A stretch of 64,000 nt of DNA from Trogon surrucura (GCA_020746105.1 CM036619.1:16158238-16222237); one strand, 5' to 3'. Counted from the stretch's first letter, positions 12,704 to 26,600 are shown. Notes: generated by a model not told the origin, from the letters alone. Program-made: numbers and translations.

Positions 12704-14104
12704 TTGGGCTGAACCTGTCACTTTCACATTCTATACAATTGTTAAAATCAGGAGGCAAGAGTGTGCCTATCAAATGGATGCTCTCCGTCCCTGTTCTTGA
12801 AGCTGTAATGACCAAATATTCATTGACCAGGAGTGCAAATACTAACCTACACCCAGTTAGTTAAGATGGATGAGGTTTTTCTGAGTGTTGGCCACTGATC
12901 TAATGTCTTCAATTCAATTAAATCTTAACTTAGAATACTTGAGTATAAATTAAAACAAGGACTGAAAAACAGGTCTCTGCCTTGAGAGAGCTTCCCCAAG
13001 CACACACAAGTCTACTGGAGACTAATCACATACTGCTCTGCTTTGGCTCAGTACATATTTAACTATTCCATGCAAATTTAAAGACTTTGAACAGAAGAGG
13101 GCTGAGAGCACCTTGCTGCAAGGCATTTTGTATCTTGGTTACTTTTATATTCACAAAGTTAGGAAATGCAGTTTAAAGTCTTCCTAGGCAAGCAAGGTCA
13201 CTGAACTCATGTCTTTTGCATCTTCAGAAGGATCATTGCCACTAACCTACTCTGTAGCTTAAACACTAAATCTTAGACATTATTTTTTGTCAGCTCTAAA
13301 GAGTATGGATTCTTTGAGAATATCTTGACTGCAGACCTTGCAGGTGAAATGCTGTGTTAATCCCTGTTGGATTTTTGTGCATACCTGACCAGGACATGTG
13401 CAATTCTAGGTCTGTGCAGGGTTTCCAAAATCACACTGAGATGCCCATAACGTTGCAATGTCTCATAGGTCAAGCATCTGTGAAGAAAAAATTGAAATTG
13501 TGGGTGTTTGGTGTTGGGTAGACACATATACCAAAGTCCTTTTGCTGGTGTCAGCTAATTGAAGTATATGTTTTACACCTGACACTAGAGCTGTGCTCTA
13601 TTCCTGTTCTTGTGATGCAGGAACAGAATCAGGCACCAATTTGAAATTAAAAAAAAAAAAAAAAAAGTTAGTTTCAAATATAGGTCTAATACAATTGATT
13701 AAATGCACTAAATTTACAAAATTTATGTTACGAGGATATTAAAGGTTGTTTATCAAATACTGAGTAATGAGAATACAACACACATTATGATCATAAAAGA
13801 AAAGCTCAGCACACATCCTAACTGTTGATAGTAAACTGTGATGACTCGTGATTCCCACTTAGTCCAGGCAGTGTTTTCAATACCAGAGGAAGGAATTTGG
13901 GTCTGACTGTGTTTTCATTTATATGTGTGTAAGGCAAGAGACATTCCATTAAAAATGATTAGCAAAACTAGCAGTGGTTAGAGATTAGAACATGATCCCT
14001 GAAATGTTTTGTTATATCTAAATCAAGCATTATAAAAGGTAAGTGTTACAAGGATCCCTCTTGAATAACATTGTTCTCCATTTCTTCTTCTGCATTATGG
14101 TTAA
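12704..14104. other. Non-coding stretch, no gene seen
   Basis: AT-rich sequence between the TTCC array and the minus-strand CR1. I see only an A18 run at 13649-13666. No exon-like open frame or known repeat is recognisable. Confidence 0.65.
13649..13666. repeat. Poly-A tract (18 A)
   Basis: Uninterrupted A18 following 'ttgaaatt'. No retrocopy body is recognisable upstream. Confidence 0.88.
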
Positions 14105-14632
14105 TTCATAGAATCATAGAATCATAGAATCATAGAATCATAGAATCATAGAATGTTAGGGATTGGAAGGGACCTCGAAAGATCATCAAGTCCAATCCCC
14201 CTGCCAGAGCAGGAATGCCTAGACTATGCCACACAGGAACGTGTCCAGGCAGGTCTTGAATGCCTCCAGAGAAGGAGACTCCACAGCCTCTCTGGGCAGC
14301 CTGTTCCAGGGCTCTGTCACCCTCACTGAGAAGAAGTTTCTTCTCGAGTTTAAGCGGAACCTCTTATGTTCCAGTTTCAGCCCATTACCCCTTGTCCTAT
14401 CAGTGGTTGTCACCGAGAAGAGCCTGGCTCCATCCTCCTGACACTCACCCTTGATATGTTTGTAAACATTAATGAGGTCACCCCTCAATCTCCTCTTCTC
14501 CAAACTAAAGAGCCCCAGCTCCTTCAGTCTTTTCTCATAAGGGAGATGCTCCACTCCCTTAATCATCCTAGTTGCCCTGTGCTGGACTCTCTCCAGCAGT
14601 TCCCTGTCTTTCTTGAACTGAGGGGCCCAGAA
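14105..14632 (-). mobile_element. CR1 LINE, young, minus strand
   Basis: Read on the minus strand, this is a CR1 3' end of about 530 bp: C-terminal reverse-transcriptase ORF, 3' UTR and a tail of about six perfect 8-bp units, which appears on the plus strand as (CATAGAAT)n at 14106-14154. Aligned by eye with the 59.6-kb copy, I count about nine mismatches in roughly 490 bp and no gaps. The element is 5'-truncated at the 'cccagaa' around 14632. Together with the copies at 0.3 and 59.6 kb it defines one young subfamily. Confidence 0.96.
14219..14566 (-). pseudogene. CR1 reverse-transcriptase ORF, C-terminal fragment
   Basis: The minus-strand frame of 115 codons encodes only the region after the polymerase domain of the CR1 ORF, from [10 protein letters not shown] to the natural stop after F-L-C-G-I-V. 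In the element family this end follows the reverse transcriptase that primes on the target site. No catalytic motif is present here because of the 5' truncation. It differs from the 59.6-kb copy at four residues (H for Y, T for N, P for N and A for V). The frame is intact, but the copy is a dead fragment with no promoter of its own. Confidence 0.9.
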
Positions 14633-17600
14633 TTCAGATGCTGTTAGAAAATAAAAGGCATATAAAGAAAAAATAGAACTCCAGGCTTATACCAGTAAGA
14701 GATATATGGTGCATTAATATGGGACATGAAACTTAAAAAGACTCAAAATATAGTAGAAAGGAAACAACAGTTAAAAAAAAAATCTGTCTTAGAGACAAAC
14801 AGAAATTTATACTTAGATAAAAATATAAACTTTGCCAAATATAGTAAAAATAGATTTTCATACCCTTAAAGACAGATTGTTCAACGTCCGTATTATGAAA
14901 TGAGGATGTTAATCATCTTTGGTTTCTGCAGAAACTTCAGGTGGAATGAAGGGTGAGAACTGGCCTTTCTATTGTTCACCATTGGAGTATGGGAGCTGTT
15001 TTCACTTCAAACAAAGATACTCCTGATGAAGATAAAAATCTGTCCTCTTGCCTTCAGAAAAGCTTTTCAGATGACAATTGATTTCATTGGCAATGAGCGT
15101 GTAGACATGGTAGTGCATCTGACACATGTCTTTAAAAAATTGAGTAAAACACACATATTTTTTCTGGCATATAAAAAAAATAATTGTCTGAGAAACAGGT
15201 GGGTGACCAGACACGATTGCTAAAATCCGCACATTTTGGGCTTCCAAAACTGTCAAGAATCTCTGACTTACAAGAACACAAAATGTTACCAGGGCAATTA
15301 ATCTTGTTAAATTTGTCATTCTTTTTAGATAAAACCTCATAAAAAACCTTGTATTTAAATTTACTCTATTTTATGGTAAGTTTTATGGAGTGAGATGTAC
15401 TGTATGTAAAAGAGTTTCTTGACAGTCAGTGACCCTTTCATCACACAGTCTGAAATGCATCACAAAACTCCAAACTAGAATGGACATTACATCATGTTAT
15501 TAGTAACCAGTAATGAAATACATTGTACAGCATAAGCAAAAGAAAGCAATATTATGGCTGATATCTCTTCCTCAACTCTGAGTTGTAAATTGCAGATGAA
15601 AAGAAGATCGATGCTTTCTCTACTGTTAAGTTTCTACATTATATATAGTAATTGATTATGAAAGCATTTAATGATAAAACCTAGTTAAGATACTATGTTA
15701 TGCCTTATTAAAATGTATTTGGCACTGTTCAAATTTAGTTTGCCAAGTAATGTGCTGTAATATTAATGTCTGATGTGCTATGGACTCTGCAGTGGCCTTG
15801 CTTGGAATAAGGTATAATAAACTTTCCAGGCTTTGATTACGTATCAACCAGTGGCTCATAGAACAGATACTGGTGGAGATGACGAGAGCTTCTTAAACAT
15901 AGATGTTTCCAAATACATAAAAATGATCCAATAGTCTGGAGATCTCCTGTAACTCCAGAAATATTTTGAGAAGCACAGCGAGATGTTTGCCAAAGATTTA
16001 GACATTGACAAATAGTCTCCTCTGAGCGTGTGAGTTCACTGCCATTCAGCCATTCAGCAGAGCCATGGGGAAATGGGGACTGCTCATAAGCACCAGGAGC
16101 GGTGGAACTGCTGCACTCATTTGGTCACGTTCAGAATGAGATCATGTGGCTTGACCTCATTCAAAATACGATTATTTTTGGTTTGGGTGCGACTTGAGGG
16201 TCGAATGTCAGGAAATGTGGGGGAAAAAAAAAAGAAAAGAAAGGGTGGAGGAGCACAAACTGGGAATTTTGAAGTAGAATCAGAGAAAGACGGAACAATC
16301 AGCACAGATGGCTGCATGTTGGTTTCCACTTGCTGTGTCAAAAGTGAGTCTGAAAAGGATCAAAAGAAACAATGTTTTTAATGAAACACATTCCTTATGC
16401 ATAATACTAAACGTGCTTGCACCTCAGGAGAATTTGGAGCCCTGCTGAGAATGTGCCATCATCTAAGCCATATCAATACCACTTCACAGCCACAATTGTC
16501 TTTATACTTGCTGTTGTTTTTACGGTGTACGTACCGCATCAACCAACACATGGAGCTTCTCTGGCTTCTGTAGTTACATCCTGTCTTTCAATAATGTAAA
16601 ATGAGGTTTTAAAAGTTCTCGCCTGCCCACAGAAGTGCACGTATGCCAAAATTTAAAGGCATAACACCAATTTAATTTTTTAGCACTTACACTGCTGTTC
16701 TTTAGGCAGGCTAATTTTATTATATGGTCTAAGAGAGTCAAATCTAAAGGGTAAAATTAAGCAAGTGCTTAGAGCCGTGCTACCAAAGTAGAGGTTTGTC
16801 TTTGTACAATTGAAAGAAAGTCCATGAGCCAGGCACTCTAAGTAAGATCTAACCAACCAGAATGAGTCATCACATTTTTGTGATGGTAGGTAAGCACATA
16901 AAAGAAAGAAAAAAAAGAGAAGAAAAGAAACTAAGTTTCTAATGATCAGGAAAATGTTTCAGTGCATCGATAGTCATCTTTAAAAAGGAAGAAAACAAAT
17001 AATTTGAGGGAGATTTGGTCTGATTTGAAAATTCTTTCCATAAAAAAGTCTTTACTTCTTCGCCAGCTGTTTGGCAGCACATCCATTGAGGCAAAAATCA
17101 GAGTTGGCTGATTCATGTTCTGTGGAGTTACACGTTATTTTGGCAGTTCAAGGAGGTGTTCTGGTTCATTGTGTTTTCTGTCCTTCACCTATTGCTGACA
17201 ACCTATGGTGGAACTGAACCAAAGCCTGAAGGTATGTGGATAACCATTAGAGTAAAAGAGAATGGTTTTGCTTTTCTAGTGGTTCCTATAACTGACTGCT
17301 GAGACTCTTGGAAGTGTATTCAGTGAGTACCGGGCAAGATCCATACCAGTCCACCCTGCTCCCTGTGGTGAGGTCGGCACAGCTCTTAGGCTTTTGCCAT
17401 CAACACACTACAGAGTGCTGTGGTTTCAGCAAAGCCATATAACCTCATAGTGCACTGACAGAGACGCAGATCACTTCAATTAATAGAGATAACTTTCTTC
17501 TGGTGGCAAACTGTCATTTAAGCAGAATGTGGGAAGGGGGAGATAGAGAGATTTCCATTGACCTGTTTTTTGAAGCTTCTTAGACTTTTTTTCCAAAGTA

Positions 17601-20094
17601 GTTACAGTCTGTCATTGATAAATGATGTTCTGTACATCCCAGCATTAATTATTTAAATTCCATTAACTTAATAATAGTATGCAATAAGTCTGCCTGCACT
17701 CCCTTTTAGCTTTTCTTCTTTTTATTAAATTGGTGTTTTGATTGATTTGGGTTATTTTAACACAGAGTAAAAGTGGATCTTAGGCCATGAGCCTGAAAAA
17801 TCTTAGGACCCTTTATAAACTCAGGATAATATTTTGTGCTGAAGGTGAACCACAGTAACAATCCCTACTGAAAAGGAGAGATATTACTGGCTTTTCAACA
17901 CACTCTTTTTCCTTCTGTGGGCTACAGTCACTTTATTTTGATTTGAAAAATCTTCAGGCCTTTGGAAAGCCAGTTCTCTTCAGCAGCCAAACTGGTGTAC
18001 CATTTCCCCGCTCTTTTTTTTTTCTTTCCTTTATTTTCTTTTTCCCTTTTTTGTTTTTTTTTTCTCATGGCTTTCTTTAGTTGGGTTAATTTTGGATGAG
18101 GTTAGGTTTTGATCAGGTTAATGAGCTGGACTGACTTACAGAGGGTCTGCTAACTGGCTGAGCTGATCTGAATAGGCGGAAGGAAGGTGCAGTTCAGGAG
18201 TGTGGATGATGGGTAAAAAGGGCTGACTGGATCTCCTTTGGCTATGCCAAACTGTTTGCACGTTGGCCTCAGTGTGTACGGCTTCGTACTTAGTTCCCAG
18301 AATTAATTCCCATGAATACCAGCAGGACTCAGCTCAGCTTGTCAATGAGATTTGAATATTTTCAAGATGTAGATAGTCACTGCTCAGGGTACTCTTAGCA
18401 AATTCTTTGCTAGCTATTATAAACACTTAAAACAGCATGAGAAATGAAGGGACACTGAGAGTGACAGAAGCAGTCAGTTGGGCTTAAACACAGGGGTGAA
18501 CCTAAATCAGGGGAGGAACCAGGGATGTTCTGATATGAAATGGAGACTTTTATCAAAAGAAATCGAACTGATTTTGGTGTCTTAGGGAAAAGTCTGGCAT
18601 AGACAATCAGGTAAGAAACTTGCATACCAAACTGTGCATTCCTGTAGAGTTCCCGTATCCTGATTTTTGTTTTTATTTTTAGATCTAGAAGTACTCCACA
18701 TATTTGATATTGTTGGGTATTTTCTATTTAGGGGACTCAATTCACAATAGTGCTGAAATGACTATTCTGTAAGGTAGAAAATGAAACCATGTTTCTCTCC
18801 TCCTTTATTGTTATAATTTCCCATGAGTATATCTTTACTTATTCCTCAGCAAATAGTACATTTCTTTCCACTAAATGATAGCTGAATTGGATTTGCTTGG
18901 CACTTCAAAAGTTTCAAGTCACCATATTAGATGTAATAACAGTTTAAATGTATACTGAAAATAACTGTACTCTGTCTTGCAGTGTCTGATGTTGATACAA
19001 GGCTGGAATCTACCCTGTTTGGCTGTTATTAATACAGCTATTGACACAACTGACCACAAGATTCCTTCATCATCTTCTCCCTGGCTTTCCTGATGGGTTT
19101 ATCTTCTCATTTTCTTCCTGCTGGCGTAATGCTGTTTTGCACGGTGGGTTCGCTCCTCAGCTTTTTCTGAAAGTCCTGGACTTACAAAGGAATAACAACA
19201 AAAAATAGTAAACAAAGTCCTAAGTGGCCTCATTTGCTCAATTCAGATGTGTGAAAATCAATATACTGAGGCTGTTTCCTGCCCAAGTTAATGTCCCAGC
19301 TGGGGAACTTGGATGAAGAGTGAAGATGATCTATCAGCCTGCTCAGAGACTGCTGGGAGCATGAACTTGCACAGCGCTTCAAAGTTCCACACAGCTCAGC
19401 TTATTTAGATATAGCTTGTCTACCTCCATAGCCCTCTGTCTTGAATTGTAAATATGCTTCCATGGAGTCATACCTGAACTTGAGCGTCTCTTAAAAAACC
19501 AAAACAAACAAAACCGACAAAGCACCTGAACAGAAAAACCCCCAAATTTCCCCCATCCTTAGGATCTGCAACTTGGCAAATGAGATGAAAAGTATCAACA
19601 ACTACTTCAGAAAATCATATTCCTAAAGTATTGCAGAAAAGCCATGGGACAGCTGTGATTTGATAATCCTATTTTGGTTTTGGAAATGACATAACAAACC
19701 TCCCTCTGCTTACATAATAGCTAATTAAACTACTAAGATAAATGAAAGGGGCTTAATCTTTTTTAATTAAAAACTCTCTACAAATATAGTTATTATTTTC
19801 AGCTATGACAAAAAAAAAGGCAAAACATTTTGTATTTTATATTTCACAGGCTTTCTGGAGTAATTAATTTTGAGAGTAAGAAGGTCCATTAGCAGAAGTG
19901 TATATACTGCTGTATTGCTCATTTTGAAACACTAACTGAGCACTTATTTGTTATGGTCAAGAAATTGTGCTTTTATGAGAGATTTTCAGCCAGATGAACT
20001 ATTTATTTGCCTCTGTCAGTAATTTTTTGAGTGCAGATCTTTTTGAAAGCTCACAATTTGTGTTATTCATAGCAGTGATAACAACTCACTGATT
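14633..20094. other. Non-coding stretch, no gene seen
   Basis: No recognisable gene. Open frames of 100-112 codons (15002-15340 minus; 16073-16381 plus) are within what AT-rich DNA of this length yields by chance, and I recognise no family in them. A faint LINE-like peptide, A-V-I-N-T-A-I-D-T-T-D-H-K-I, can be read at 19022-19063; see the findings. Confidence 0.6.
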
Positions 20095-20109
20095 TTATTC
20101 CTGTTGCAG

Positions 20110-20543
20110 TTTTAGAGTTGATGATATTAACGTTGTTTTCCCATGTTCAGCTAGCTTCAGCCTGGCCAAGAGTTTTGCTGGAGGAATGCTGAGGTTTAGT
20201 CTAAACGCATTACCTTGTATTGTAGCCCACATCTCACTCCCTGCTCTGGGCTTCTGTGGCTCCTGGCAGGAGGGAAGATGGCAGGGGGGAGGGGGTTGGA
20301 GGTCGCTGATCTTGGCCTGGAACATCCTAAAAATTTTGGCGGGGACTCATGCAACTGCTGTGGGCAGATGAGCCCAGAGCTCCTGAAGAGTGGTGTGGAG
20401 CCAGACAAGCTCCAGAGAAGCCGAGAAGGGACCAGGACCCCTGGGGCACAATCCCTCATGCAGATCTCCAGCACACAGGTTCGCGCACGTAGGCTGCACC
20501 ATCCCTCTGGTGCATCCAGCCAGTTCTGCAGGCTGGTGCAAGG
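20110..20543 (+). other. GC-richer patch with splice-like edges, possible exon
   Basis: This ~430-bp patch is clearly richer in G+C than its surroundings and contains a few CpGs (for example 'gttcgcgcacgtagg' near 20480). It is preceded by an acceptor-like 'gattttattcctgttgcag' ending at 20109 and followed by a strong donor-like 'g/gtaagt' at 20543/20544. Open frames exist on both strands (plus 20215-20547; minus 20196-20474), so neither is persuasive as protein. If it is transcribed, a non-coding RNA exon is as likely as a coding one. It could equally be an old unrecognised repeat. Confidence 0.25.
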
Positions 20544-20559
20544 GTAAGTGGATTAATGG

Positions 20560-23500
20560 TCTGGCTCTTTTTCACTCCTCTGGGGTAACTTGGGAAGCCA
20601 GGAGAGAGCAAATCTGCTCTCATGACAAGACTTGCCCATTATCCATGTTGCACAAGGTAGCCACAGCCCACTTCTAGAGCTCCCTCAGCACAGACAACCC
20701 CTTGTGCGCTCAGGCTGGAGGCAGTGGTAACGGGTAGGGCCAATCATGCTACAGGTCATGATTTCCTGAGGTTCTTGGCCAGGGCTGTTATCTGAGCCTC
20801 AGCTACAGCTGAACAGCACGCCCTGGGCTGACAGCCTGTATGTCCTGGTGCTCAGCCCGCATTAAACCAGCTCTCCGCTGTGCACTGTAGACATAGATGC
20901 TTTATTTTCCAGAGGGAATATTTGCTTCTCTGTCTCATCTATGGGAAGGATGTACTAGGAAGGTGAGACCTCCAAACATTTCTTCCTTCTCCACAGACTC
21001 CAACTAGAAGATATACTGTGGACTGATAGTATTTTTTGACTTTCTTTCCTGCTCGTGTGGCTGATTTAATATCTTGCTTAACAAAACGCTACACATAAAA
21101 AATAAATCTTCACAATGTCTTTCCTGCATCTAATAAACATCCAAATGATTGAAGTTTTAAATAACCTAAGAAAACTAAATTCATTTCTTTAATTTGAGCT
21201 TCCAAGGGAAAGGAGTGCCTTTGGGTCCTTGGCAGATAGAACATCAGTCTCTTTTTTTTTTTTAAAGTATAGAGATGATTTAATCTTTTTTTTCAGGTTT
21301 AGAAAAGTAAGCTCCTACAAGCAGAGGTAGGAAGTTCACAGGGAAGTCAATCCAGGCTGTGCTGTATGACCTTGAAACCTGCAAGCCTAATAAACAGCAG
21401 ATGACCATGTAGTTAACTGTGAAAATGAACAACAACAAGTTAAATATTTAAAATAGAACATAAATATATCTATGCATAATTCAACAGGGGAGTGCCTGTG
21501 CAGTCAGAACAGACAGGAGGTCAATGACCCTTGATGATAGTTCTTTCAAGTATCCATATTAAGTCTATATAATGAAGTCAGTCCTTGCACAAAGTTTATT
21601 CTCACCCTGGATGGGGAAATAGGAGCATCATCCATCCGTTTTGAACACGTGTGCAGATCATGTGTTTTGAATGTCTCCTATGCATAATTTGATGATTAAC
21701 TTTCTCAGCTTTCTACATTCACATACAGAGTTTGATAATGCTATGCCTTCTATTAGAAAGACTATGATGAAAATATTTTGTTCCTTGCTCCAGCAATGAC
21801 AACCAACTCTAAGCCAGGTAGAACCATCTTTGATCTTAAATATTTCTAACACATCTTTCTTACAATAGTATTGAGGAGATTCATCAGTATTTCAGTTTGC
21901 TTATCTGGCCCATATGCATATCTTTCAGTGCTGCTTTTGTTCTGTTCTAAAAAATCTGCCCTGAAGTTAAACATACTGACACTATCTGGTCTGCAGTGCA
22001 CAGAAAAGATCTGTGTTTTTATGGCTCAGCAGTCAAACAGCTGAGAAGCAGTTAAAACATATTCCATTTTACAGTAATTCACTTCAGCCCTTGACAGATT
22101 GATTTCCATGGGGTTATTTGCTTCTTTCTGCACCCTACTTCATAACAATGCTTACTAGAATGATTTATTAACACAGTGCCAAATTCTTTGATACCTTAAT
22201 AGTTAGATTAACTTCAGGACATGAGGCTAAGTTATTTTTTTCCCAGGTGCTTGGTGTGATGCTTTTCAATAATGAATGAACAGGGTCGTGAACTAGAAGC
22301 ACTTTGGTGCTTGTGTGTGCCAAAAATGTGCTTTCTCTAGGAGCATTCAGTGCAGACATAAACAAGCTGCATAATAGCTCCTATTCAAAATAATCTCATA
22401 TTTCTATGCGTACCAATAAACACACAAGCAGGGTATCTAGTTTGCAGATCTCCCCCATACCACTGATTTTTTGCTTCCTCACTTATCAGAAAAATATGAA
22501 GTTGCCCCAAAGCCAAAATATCCATGAAATCAGAATAGGTTAAACAGAGCTGTGTGAATAATCAATTTTGCAGTTCACTGTTGAATTTGAAAAAGAAAAG
22601 GTTGTCTTACACAGACCTCAAATGATTTTTTTAAAAAATCTTCTACTGGAATGAAAATACAATTATTTTGTTTCAAGCAAAACTCATAATTTGCAATCCT
22701 GTGGTTTGCTCTCCTTATTTAAAAAATATAGATTAATTTCTTAATTAAATGTCTAAAAAGAGAAATAAAAAGACTGATTCTGGACATAAACAAAAACATT
22801 TACTTTTTTAAAACCAAGTTTTTTTAAAATATAAAATTCTGGCAAATTCAGGGCACTCAAGTTCTTGAGGTTAACTTGCTTACCATATGTAAAAAATTAT
22901 AATCTGTTTGATAACTTTGAAAACTCTAAGAATATTTATCCTCTATCTTTGTCCCCTTCAGCTGCCCTTTGCTTACTCATATCTTTCCCTTAGACTTGGC
23001 AAATGTTTATATTTACCAAACTGTTGTAATTTTAAAAATGTTAATCAGGCAGAGAATTATCTACTCCTTCTTTAATTATGAAATATGGCTCCTTGATGAT
23101 GCCAGTCAGAAACACTAGGACTGGTGTCTGTGTGCAAAACCAGAATTTTATCATGAAAGTGTTTCAGATCTCAATTCTCTTTTTTTTTTTCTTTCCCAAT
23201 ATGAATGAATTTTTTTTTTATGCTGCAGAAGACTGATGTGTCTTTCAGCCCTGGAGGGTCTTATGATCAAAACTCCCACACCTAAAAAGATGTGTTGTAG
23301 AGAAAGGAAGGTTAACCTGAAAACGGGTTGTGTAACCCTGCACCAAACTTCAAAGGTTCAATTGCAGTTGTGGCATTTAGCGTTTGTGAAAATAAAGTAA
23401 ATGAAAATCAAAGCATCTGCACTTCCAGTGCAGAGACATAGTGTAAATACAAATTTGCAGGAAGAAAAACGATGTCCAAGAAGATACGATGTGGTAGATA

Positions 23501-23651
23501 GTTCAGAATGTATAGCATGCCTCATGAACAGTTGACTGAATGGACTACTATACATATCTTTATTATAATTCCTTTGAAAATTACTGACACAATACAGTAA
23601 TTTCCAGTATTGACTAAATTTTTAGGTGAGAGAACCAAAGAATTATCTATC
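20560..23651. other. Non-coding stretch, no gene seen
   Basis: Very AT-rich, especially 22.5-23.1 kb. I find no repeat with recognisable ends, no RNA gene and no exon-like frame. Confidence 0.6.
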
Positions 23652-23690
23652 TTGGGAAAGTCTTCTGGAGGTTGTCTGGCCCAATCCCAA
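23652..23690 (-). mobile_element. Possible CR1 3'-end scrap
   Basis: 'ttgggaaagtcttctggagg' followed by 'ttgtctggcccaatccc' resembles the minus-strand CR1 3' UTR pattern (ttggaaRRgacctctggaggtcatctggcccaaccccc). The 8-bp tail is not preserved. The match is short and judged by eye. Confidence 0.4.
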
Positions 23691-26600
23691 CATGGGGAAA
23701 ATATACACCAGGTGGATGTTTCTTTACTGATCTCTTTGTCTCTGAAGAGAAGCATAACATTAATACAAGAAAAACTGTTGCAGTTCTTGCAAAGCAGGGT
23801 GAACCTTCTGCTCATTGCTGTGAGATCTGTTACTGGGCTTTGTCATGGTGACATTTGATACGACTCTGTGTTTGCTGAATGTGAGTGGAAAACAAACTGT
23901 GCCAGCTACTTTCCCTGTTTGTCACTTGTACATGCACACACACTCACAATCAATAATTCATGACTACTTTGCTCCTGAAAGAGAACTCGGCACTTGAGTC
24001 TCCTCTAACACCTCTTGCCATGATCCGTTTTCCTTTTAGCAGATCTGGGGTACGTTATAAATCTAACTTTCTTCTGCAAATGATTTCGAGAAATGATGCC
24101 TTGCAATCTGCTCTGATCTTCCCTGCTCAGCTGAGTTTCTTCCAAGCCTAAACTGCTGCCAGGATGGATTGTCTCTTTGCTCTTTTAGCCACCATTTCAC
24201 TATTAAAGGCAGAGAGGTTAGATTATCTCTAAGAGTGGCCATTTGCAAAACCTTGGTCCCAAGGTGCATTTCTTTCCCTGTAAATATTTGGTTGCTATGC
24301 TCTAATTCCAAATGACAACAGATACTCTAAAAGGTATTTACTGATTTCCTACCTACTTCTCCTGAGTTAAATCACCCTCTCATTCAGGATAAACTAAACC
24401 CCAAAGCTTAGATTTATTTGGGGCGAGATGAGAGAGTTTTGCCAATGTATTCTCCTCTTTGGATGACCTAATGTTCTTTTTGAACATGAAACTGAAAATC
24501 AGTCTCTGCCCTCATACTATAGACAGACATATCTGATAGACTAATACACAATTAATAAACTTCCCAGTAGCCATACTGCATCGTCAGGATGTTGGTATTA
24601 TAATTCTCTGGTATCTTTTCAGTAGGGAGGCAATGATATTGACTAGATGAATATATAAGCTCTTAAACAACTTTTTTTTTTTTTCCCCAGACCTTAGACC
24701 GGTTTCACGCTCTGTACTGTTCTGATCATATTTGCACTCAGCATGAACATTTCAGTTTCTTCAAAATTCCTGACTAAATGTGGAAGGAACATGACATAAT
24801 CTAAAGATAGATATTTCAGAAATAGGATTTCTGTTTTGAGGTATTTACTTTTTGACGCTTTGTCCTGTTTTTCAGAGATAAAAATGACTTGTAATTCTGC
24901 TGAATTATGTGGCTTTTTGGGTGAGCTCCTCCTTTGGTTCCTGGTGTGGCATTTAAAGTCAGAGATACCCATAATCGAAAGTCACTTCTGAAAAAAAACC
25001 ACCTGTCTAGAGTATCTGTCATTGGAGACCAGAGATACTCATTCAGGAGTAAGCTTACATACAAGCAAACCAACTGCCCTCGTTTTGTAGGTTAGAGGCA
25101 AATGCACTAATTGACTCTATTGTGTTACATCTTATTAAACCCAGTTGACTTCCATGCACAACTACAGCTACAGAATCAGATGTTTTGTGCATTTAATTAA
25201 TTAAATGTGATTATTTTGATTCATAGAAAAAAAATGCCCATCCATTGTTCTGGGTGCTTTCACGTTAAACAATAAAACATTCTAGGGTTTTTTTGCTCAC
25301 CCTTTTTAACGGAGCTGTTAGCCATTAATGGGCATTGCAGACTGACTCACTTATGAGGGAGCATTTTTTTTTAATGTAAAGTACAATCCTGTTTGAAAGG
25401 TCTGGTTTGTGGTTACTATTTAATTATAAAAAAACTACATTATAGTTCCAGGAGGAACTAAAGAAGTAAAAAAAGGGTGTGGATATGAGTGTTGGTATGC
25501 TTTTAAAGCAGGTTCAAGCAGCCTGGGTAACTTTGATTTTTCCTTTCAGCATTTTAATTTACATTAGTTGCTTATAAAAGCATTTGATTAAAAGAACCAC
25601 TGCTCTATTCTAATGCTCATCAGTCAAGTTTGTCTTGCTGTGCTACATTTATGCTGTGACTCAAGCCAAAATGTCCTTTTCAATACAGAGAGAATGAAAA
25701 GAAATATCTCACTGCCATAAAAGGCTGAGCTAGCTTGTGCCTCTCTGGTATTTTGTTTTCTGCAGTGGGTTTGACCATGGGCTGTGGTAGGTTTTAGGTG
25801 ATTTTGCTCTGTCCGTTCACCTAGCTGAGGCACTCCAGCTGGTGGTGTCATATGAAATATTAATCTTATTGAAAGCTTACATACAAAGTCAGCACTGACT
25901 TCTGCATGGTGGGCTCCTCTTATACCCTCACTGATGTCTAGGAGACCCCAGAAAGCACAGGGAACCTGGGAGAGGGGAAAGGCAGCCTCATCCCCACAAA
26001 CACAGTCCCCAGGAGACAGAAACTATGCTGTGATTACTGCAACAAAGGTCCATTCAGACCTTCCAGTCACAGCCCTGACATAACTCAGAAAGCCTAACAG
26101 CAGTGATTGGCTGCATATTAGTGACCTGAAAGTGAGGAAGAGAATTGAGCAAAACTGCACAGTCGTCAGGCAAACAGAGAGACACTTCGTTGCTAATCCC
26201 AATAGCTAGCCAGAATTTCTAAATCCTATTTTATATCCTGGGAATGCAATAATTTATGTACTGAGGAGAAAAAAAACCACCTTAACACCTTTTTTTTTTT
26301 AACTTTTGAGATATTCTGAATGCCATAGAGAGAGGAGAGAGACCAATGTTAAATCACACTTTTATTAAATTGGTTGTAGAGTTCAAGATCATGTGCATTG
26401 CAGTATTTTGCCTCAGTCGTTATTTTATTAAGAACTGCCCTACATGACACAAAGATCTTGTCGTTATGTGTGTACATATTACACTGCATAGTGAGAAAGG
26501 CTTTAGCTCACCCAACAAGTTTTTCAAATCAGTGAATATCCCTCTGTCTTACAAGTGCATAAATGTTATATTTTAAATGATCCTTTAAAAAGTTTCTGAG

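Noticed and set aside
12266..12864. Long open frames on both strands with Leu-Pro-Ser-Phe or Glu-Gly-Arg-Lys repeats
   Set aside because: They are translations of the TTCC/GGAA microsatellite, where a 4-bp unit gives a stop-free 12-bp period in every frame.
14105..14154. Regular short repeats that could be mistaken for a CRISPR-like or satellite array
   Set aside because: The unit is the 8-bp CR1 3' tail (CATAGAAT on the plus strand) attached to a CR1 body. There are no spacers.
15002..15340. 112-codon minus-strand frame with a hydrophobic N-terminal part resembling a signal peptide
   Set aside because: No family resemblance, AT-driven composition and no splice or promoter context. Hydrophobic runs are common in translated AT-rich DNA.
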